Source of the DNA: Ganoderma boninense
Taxonomy: Eukaryota > Basidiomycota > Agaricomycetes > Polyporales > Polyporaceae
Reading direction: 5' to 3'
Assembly (NCBI GenBank): GCA_002900995.3
Contig: CM035306.1
Coordinates: 620,001 to 684,000, forward strand
Length of the DNA: 64,000 bases
In this document: piece by piece, positions 57,520 to 64,000 of the stretch
Layout of the letters: each line of letters opens with the position of its first letter
Numbering within the stretch: position 1 is the stretch's first letter
The notes under the pieces: generated by a model
Told to the model about the DNA's origin: nothing
The model's input: only the letters and a program-made list of their open reading frames with translations
The model's database searches: none
Program-made: the position numbers and the translations under genes

Positions 57520-57995
57520 GGATGACTCGCAGGAGGGATGGTATGATAGCGCATATATCTATCCGAGTCCTCGAATGGTGAGCCACAGCATTTTCTACCC
57601 ATGGTGCTCATCCAATGCCAATGTTCGCGGTTTTTTGAGTGGAGAGACGACGTGCATTGGAAGGCGGGAGCGTGCGTTCAAGTTGTTACGCGGAGATGTT
57701 GGACGTCGATACGTTGATAACATATCGCCAATAGCAGTATCTATCTCCGCACCGAGGGAGACCATGGTTGCTGGTAGTACCAAAGAGATTAGGGCGATGT
57801 GGGTGTTATAGAGCCCTTGTGTCCCCAACACAATTTACTCATGATGTCTAGTTTTCGGACTGAGATGAATATGCCGTATACAGATATCAAGTATATAAGA
57901 CCGTCCCGAGCGGCGTGCGTAGTATACAAGAGTGAAAAATAGTCCATAGCATGAAGTCCGTAGTCACAAAGAACAAGAGCAATGTCAAAGCAAGA
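57520..57995. other. Convergent intergenic region
   Basis: 476 bp between the 3' ends of the kinase (+) and the Cin1-like gene (-); it should hold both polyadenylation regions. No gene is seen. Confidence 0.5.
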
Positions 57996-60900
57996 TCAAC
58001 CCTTGGAACGTCTGGTGGCCCGGCGCTGTGCGTCGCTGCATCGCTTGCTCGCACCCTGGATGGCCTGCATCCACACTTGACAATCGCGAGCCGACGACGC
58101 GCGGAGGGAGATTGTGTCGCCACCACGAGGATATGCTACCGCTACTTGGAATGTGAGATCGTCTGCAAGGCATCGTCAGCCACCGGTCTGGGCACAAGCG
58201 GAAATATGACACTACGAACCTCGTTTCAGCCCTGACGTTTCGCGGACTTCGACTTCGGGAAGAGACAGAGGCTAGGGAGGCATATAAGTTCAGCTCCGGC
58301 TCAAGGTGTGCAATTCTGGGACGTACCATGCGGTATAACGACTTGGTAGTATCCTCTGTGAGCACAAGGATATCGCTACACAGGAACACCCGTAGTTTGC
58401 GACCGCTCTTCGCCTTCATGAGCATGCCCTCTTTCAAGAGCCTCCTCGGGCCCATATATCTCGTTGGGACGGTAAGGTCAAGCCGACTATTCATAGGAAG
58501 GGGTTAGTTACAAGGTGCATGCAAGAGGGACAGGCTGTTAAACATACCCTTGGCCAACCCAGAGGTCCTTGGATATCTCCCGGAGACGCTCCTTGCCCTC
58601 GTGATCGCGAATGGTCTCGTTGATGTGCTCAAGGACCGTCTGTGCCATCTGCTGTGCTCGCTCGACGCTACGGCGATCTTCACTAGGCTCCGTGTAGTGT
58701 ATAATCTGAGGGGTGTCAGCAAGATACCATCCGGGCGCCTGAGAAAGCTTCGACCAACCTGCTTGAATAAGAGCGGATATCGAGTTATTCGCTGCACTGT
58801 TGATGTTCTCACTTGAGGAACAGCGGCGAGACGAAAGGAACTGTACTTACTCGGGACAAGCAAATAACTGGACAGATCAAGACTTCGTGCTGCAGGATCG
58901 TCTCGCAAGCGCTGTACAGCTCGAGGAATTAGAAAATAATAAAAGGCAAGTACACTGGAGCCGACAAACCTGAAGGGCAGCCGCGAGTTCTGGATTTGAT
59001 TGGCGCAAGCTCTGCAGAACTCTGATAGCAGTAGCATGATTCACGCAATACTCCTACAGGGTTCTGTGAGCGAAGAAAATGGACGTCGAAGTCTAGAGAC
59101 TGACCATATACACGCCTATATTGGCCATGTTCGTCAAGAGGATGTCTCCGATCCTGTCGATATACAACTGGCATTCCTTCTGCCTCTCTTCTAGAGCGCT
59201 CAAGAAGCTCTGTCACGACGATTAATATGGTGGGCAGCGATCGCAAGATGAGATACATACCGTGTTCATAAGGAGGATATCTTCCACGTTCGCGAACACG
59301 ACGGTCCTCGCCTTCTGGTCCAAGATAGAGAAGACATTGGCGTAGAAAAGCTGTGTAACCTGGACTCAGTACTCTCCAGTGGCCTGGTACAGTGTTGAAC
59401 TGTACCTCAACGATCAACTGGAGATCCCGAACATATGCAGCTTCCGTAGCGATAAGCTCGAAGATTGCCTACAAGTTCCCGTGCGACGAATCATCAGCGA
59501 ATCATTGGCCAGCGGCATTACCTGACAACAAACGTACCTCTTGACGGCGGCGTTCCCCTGAGGGAATTCCCTCCAACGCGGACTTGTCGACCAAACTAGC
59601 CCAAGACTTTCGGGATGATGCATGGTCAGTACTCTCACACCCACGCCAGTGGGAATGCAGCACAATAAACCACTCACTGAACCGAACGCCGTGTCCGACT
59701 CCAGCGAGGGCGACTGCTCGCCCTGCAAGATCGGCGCCGAGATAACTGGCCTCGCAGGCGCCTCCCCGCTGTCGTTCCCGGGTGTCCTGGAGCGGAAGAG
59801 GCTCAAGAAGGACGATGTGTGCGTGTGCGAACGGTGCTCCCCGGATTCGGACGCCGTCGGCGTAAGCGTGGGCGCGGACTGGCTCGTCGTGGACGTGCTG
59901 CTGTCCACCGAGGCGATCGAGAGCCGGTTCATCGCGAGGTTGCTCTGTCGGAACGCCTCATAGCGTTCGTACGCATCGTCCAGCCGGAACGACGGATTGC
60001 GTGACTCTGCTCTGGGCAAAGGAGGTAGTTCCTTGGTCGGGGACGGGGACGGGGTGTTCGTCGACCGCTCAGGCACTGCCGGAGCAGGTCGTCTCCCGCG
60101 ATTCTTGACTCGTACCGGGCGTGGGGGTGGTCGGCGATCATCCGCCTTAATGATCAGTCCTGCTGCCTCAAGCACTCGCTGGCGTTCCGCTTCTCGAGCC
60201 TGCCGTTCCTGACGTCGAGCCTCTTCGCTTTGCTCACCCTCATTATCAGACTCATCCGACTCCGAGTCGCTCGCAGTCACGTAGCCAGGCTCCGACTCAT
60301 CTTCACTGTCATCGTCACTGCTTGACTCATCGGAATCGATCTCGCGGACCGGCTCAGACAGGGTAGACGTGGGAGGCGCTGTGGAACCTGTTGCGTCCAC
60401 AGGCTTGGGAAGCTCGGTGGGCTCTGGGGTGGGTGCAGTCACTTTCAGAAGAGCTTATGAGTGTGCGACGATTTTCGATTCGTAGTTTGTAATCGTCCGA
60501 GATTAAGTCGAGATACATGCAAAGAAAAATGAGATACTTCAGCCTGCCAGAAACGTAAACAATGGAATCGGAGCAGACAGATTAAGCGACTAACCATCTG
60601 CGAGCGCAAGGTATGCAGCGGGTACGATGAACACAATTCCGCCCTGCTCCGCCTTCCACCAATCCGCATCCGATCTTTCCACGATCGTCAACCGGTCGCC
60701 TTCTGCAAAAGGCAATTCATCCGCGTTGCTCCCAGCATAGTCATAGAGGGCTTGGGCGATTACTATAAATGATTTCGTGAGCTACCTTCCATGCTATGGA
60801 TTTGACAATCCTACCTGGCGTAAACTGTTCAACATATGTTTTGGGGAAGAATCCAGTCTTGCCACCCTGCACAGCGGTACCGTACCACCAATCACCGCCA

Positions 60901-63900
60901 GTCTTGGATGGGTGAGCAGTCAGGACGATGTTCTCGCCGAAGCCTGTGGTCACAGTCAGTTAGCAAGACCATCGAACATAGGCACTATTACAATGCTTAC
61001 TGATCTCCTCGGGGCGCTGCGCCTCGTACGCGTAAAGCGACCGTACGCGATATTCTATCACATCGAGTGAATGATTGACGCAGTGATCGCAAGTGGCTGC
61101 AAGAGCTCTGACTTACCGACACTCATGTCAACGTCCGCAAGTGCGTTATCATCCGACCCTTCAACCTGTATTTGCGGGACAACATCGGCAGAAGCAGGCG
61201 GCTCCTCCTCTTCAACGGTGGTCGGCAGTGGCTCAGAACGCAAGCGCTGCAGCGCTGAGCCGTCTGCCGCCAACCCAGCATACCAGTCTACGGACTCCCT
61301 GTTGCTGTGCCTCGGGGTGGCATCCATCGCTGGCGGCTCCGGCATTGGCTGCTGCGCCTCCGGGGAAGGCGCGCGGGGCTGGGGAGCAAGATTGATGTGC
61401 GCAGGCGGTGCGGTGTCGCCGACGACCTTCCCAGTGCCTGCAACTCCGCTACGGTCGTTCGTCTTTGTCTTCCTGAGAGCCTTGCCAGCCTGGATCGCGC
61501 TAAATAGCGCATTACGATCGCCACTGGGCGCAGGCGCGGCAGCCGGAGGAGGGGCAGGCGGCATACCAGGCGCTGGTGGAGGTGGCGGAGGAGCAGGTGC
61601 GCCAGGGATGCTGCTCGCCATCGGAGGAGCAGACGGCGGAGGTGGCGGAGGGGCGGGAGGCGCAGGACTCGAGGGCTCGGATGACTTGGAGGGACCACCT
61701 GGTGCAGCGGACTGAGGGCGAGACGGCGGAAGGATACTACCGAACAGCTGCTGTGCGAGCTTGTTGCGAGTGTCCCTCGAGGAGTCAAGCTCGTCTTCGC
61801 TGCTATCATCATCATCTTTCTCCTCAATGTCGCCCCAGCCGTCATCTTCGTCCGCAGGTGCGGTATGGTATGATGCTTTGACAGCAGGGGGTGCAGGACT
61901 AACGGATGGAGGAGGAATGGTAGGGGCTGGAGGTGCCGGCGGTGCAGCAGGTGTCATAGTTGGAGGTTTGAAGAAAGGATTCGTACCGCTGCTCGCCGGT
62001 GTAGCAGGCGTAGAGCCAGGTCCATCCTTCATCATACGACTGAAGGGGTTAGTTGACTTGTCACCCGAAGGAGTGGCGACAGAAGGCGCGGGAGGTGCGG
62101 GAGGCGCAGGGGGAGCCTGTGAAGGAGCAGGAGGAGCCGGTGGAGGAGCAGCCACTGCGACGGGCGCAGGTGCAGGCGGCGGAGCAGGGGCGACCGGAGG
62201 TTCGGGGGCAGGCGGCGCCGCAACCGGAGCAGCCCTCTGCTGAGCCTGTTCAGCGAGCATACGGCGACGTGCCTCGTATTGCTGCTCCGCCAAACGTGCC
62301 TCTTCCTCCTCTTTCTCGAGCTGTTGGAGCCGAGCAATCCGTTCGCGCTGCTTGCGGACAGCTTCTTCGCGTGCACGAAGAGCTTCCTCTTCGGGGTCGA
62401 CCGCAGGTGCAACAGGAGCGGGAGGCGCTGCGGGTGTAGGTGGCGCAGGCGCAGGCGCGGGCGGCTGGGGAGCAGGGACTGCAGCAGGCGTACGCGGCGC
62501 GGGGGGACGAGGAGCAGGTCCCTTTCGGGGTGGCGGGGGTGCAGGAGGTTTGCCCTTAGCCGGAGGAGGAGTAGGCTTCGGCGTAGGGACCTGAGGAGTG
62601 GCTACCGCTGGAGGGATAGGCGGAGAGGGCCCGGTAGGAGACGATGGGCTCCTACCCTCTTTGATGGCCTTCTCGCCCTCAAGACGTTCGCGTCGGACGC
62701 GTTCACGCTCCTCCGCTTCCCGCTCGGCCTGTTTGGCTTTCTCCTCCGCCTCCTTCCTTTCTTGGGCGATGCGGTCCTCAACGCTCGTGTCGATCTGCGC
62801 TGAGGGTGAAGCCGATGGAGCAACGACGCCAAGAGCGGCCATACGTTCCCTGATCTTCTGCTGAACGGCCGCCTGTCTCTCCTCGGCAGTCATTGGCTTT
62901 TTGGGAGCAGCTGAAGGTGCAGGTGGAGGAGGACGTGGTGCGGCAGCTGCAGGAGCTGGGGGCGGAGGCGGAGGAGGCTCCCGAGCAGCGGGTGGGCTGC
63001 GGGGACGGTCGTAATCCCGTTCGCGATTGCGCGAATATGGGCGATCACGATCGTAGTCGCGGTCTCTGTAGGTATCGCGTTCACGGCTACGCTCCCTCTC
63101 TCTCTCTCCATATGCGCTGCGCGGGCGGTCATAGTCGTATCGCGATGAGTAGTCGTCGCGATCGTCGAATCGGCCGAAACGGTCGTTGCGGCGGTCCCGG
63201 TCCCGTGCCCACTCCCGCTTCTCGCGTTCCTTGCGAGCTTCACGGTCCTTAATTCTCCGCTCGAGGTCGGGCAGCTTCTCGTGCATCAGTTCCAGGAGCT
63301 CACGCTCGAGCTGGCGGCGCTCTTCGTCCTTTGAGACCGACCGCGGACCACGAGCGAGATACTCAAGGTCCTCCTGCACCCTCTTGACACGGTACCGGAG
63401 GTCTGACATCTCCCGCTCCAAAGCGTCATCCTCGGCCGTACGCGCCGCGTTCTCGTCGGCCACGCGATCGAGCATCTTGGCGGTGTTCTCCAGCTGGCGC
63501 TTCATGTCGTCCAGGTCCGCAGCGGGGCTGGCGTTCTCGCTTGCTGTGCGGATCGCAGAGCGGTCGACATGTCTGGATCGGGGCTGGTAAAACCCACCAG
63601 CGGGAGCGTCGTCGTTGTGCTTGTAGACAGTAGCGTCTTGCCGGCCACCAGCACCAGCTGCGTTGTTGTAGAATGACCGCTCGCGCATGCGCGACGCAGG
63701 GCCAGAGTCGAAGCCTGCAGGGGAGCGTGCACGCGTGTCATGCTTCAGGATATCCTTCAGCACGTCGACGGAGGACTCGAGGTCCCGGTGCGATGGGGGG
63801 ATGAGCTCTTGTGGCAAGACTTCGGGAATCTCGTTGCCATTCAGCTCTGCTCTCCTGTCAGGAATGAATGCGGTTGCGAACAAACGGCCTACGCACTTCG

Positions 63901-64000
63901 ATAGATGATACCCATCGCAACGTGGAACTCGGCAAGATTGAGCTTCCCTCGATTATCCACGTCCGCGAGAGCCCTGCCATCGAGGCTCAGTCTCCTCCTC
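57996..64000 (-). CDS. Cin1/intersectin-like endocytic scaffold with RhoGEF (5' part outside window)
   Basis: The gene enters from the right edge and reads leftward to a stop at 57996. Domains in order: the end of an EH domain with an EF-hand-like loop (DVDNRGKLNLAEFHVAMG, 63900-64000); a charged coiled coil and very Pro-rich region in a long exon (61058-63850); a WH2 motif (LFSAIQAGKALRKTK, about 61480-61530); SH3-1 (YRVRSLYAYEAQ, GGDWWYGTAVQGGKTGFFP, 60830-61060); SH3-2 (DELPFAEGDRLTIVE, DADWWKAEQGG, 60590-60740); an acidic linker; a Dbl-homology RhoGEF (EAAYVRDLQLIVE, RITRYPLLFKQ; 58600-59480); and a PH domain with its last exon at 57996-58170 (DLTFQVAVAYP, CQVWMQAIQGASK). This is the plan of Cryptococcus Cin1 and animal intersectin-long, which link clathrin endocytosis to actin through Cdc42 activation. 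Several short exons in the RhoGEF part were not fully resolved. Confidence 0.85.

Noticed and set aside
61071..62864. Long Gly/Ala-rich plus-strand frames (for example 61071-61715)
   Set aside because: Antisense of the Pro/Ala-rich exon of the Cin1-like gene.
1..64000. Transposon, CRISPR, tRNA or rRNA genes
   Set aside because: No transposase or reverse-transcriptase motif, no spaced direct repeats and no tRNA-like B-box cloverleaf was recognised; a profile search could still find a degenerate one.

Overview
The window looks like nuclear DNA of a filamentous basidiomycete, most likely an Agaricomycete and perhaps a polypore (the genus cannot be told). Reasons: GC-rich coding DNA, many introns of about 45-70 nt with GTRNGT/YAG borders, agaricomycete-type families (large leucine-rich F-box proteins, a DUF6533-type membrane protein), and recognisable fungal housekeeping genes (RFT1, ATG15, an Arg82/IPMK-type inositol polyphosphate kinase, a Cin1/intersectin-like protein, a GH5 steryl-glucosidase). 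No tRNA, rRNA, CRISPR array or intact transposase was recognised. All calls come from reading the sequence. Family names are by recognition, not by search.

Layout. (1) 1-8482 is one arm of a large diverged inverted duplication: an intact F-box gene (+), a methionine-permease-type transporter (-) and an uncharacterised coiled-coil/C-terminal-domain gene (-). (2) 8483-18534 is the spacer: alpha/beta-hydrolase copy 1 (+), a GH5 ergosteryl-beta-glucosidase-like gene (-) and a 399-residue basidiomycete protein of unknown function (+). (3) 18535-19511 is a truncated copy of the RFT1 3' end. (4) 19512-25552 is the other inverted arm, with the uncharacterised gene (+), a 5'-deleted permease remnant (+) and a broken F-box gene (-). 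(5) 25772-30583 holds the full RFT1 (-) and ATG15 (+). (6) 30700-43000 is a graveyard: F-box fragments, a broken F-box gene, a DUF6533-type gene, ATG15 relics and a frameshifted hydrolase copy 2. (7) 43215-50975 carries two tandem genes in which an F-box N-terminus is spliced to a 7-bladed WD40 propeller. The first is open; the second has two frameshifts in its linker. (8) 51605-55390 holds hydrolase copy 3 and a second intact F-box gene. (9) 56322-64000 is conserved housekeeping DNA: an inositol polyphosphate kinase (+) convergent with a Cin1/intersectin-like gene (-) that runs off the right edge.

The main story is local genome plasticity. One F-box/LRR family is present as two intact genes, two broken genes and two fragments. 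One hydrolase family has two intact copies and one dead copy sharing the same exon pattern. ATG15 has one live gene and several relics. A block of at least 8.5 kb was copied in inverted orientation next to a duplicated RFT1 tail and then decayed by deletion, tandem duplication and nonsense mutation. The F-box-WD40 fusion pair is the most interesting candidate for an undescribed protein type. Housekeeping genes (RFT1, ATG15, kinase, Cin1) are intact between and beyond these accessory blocks.
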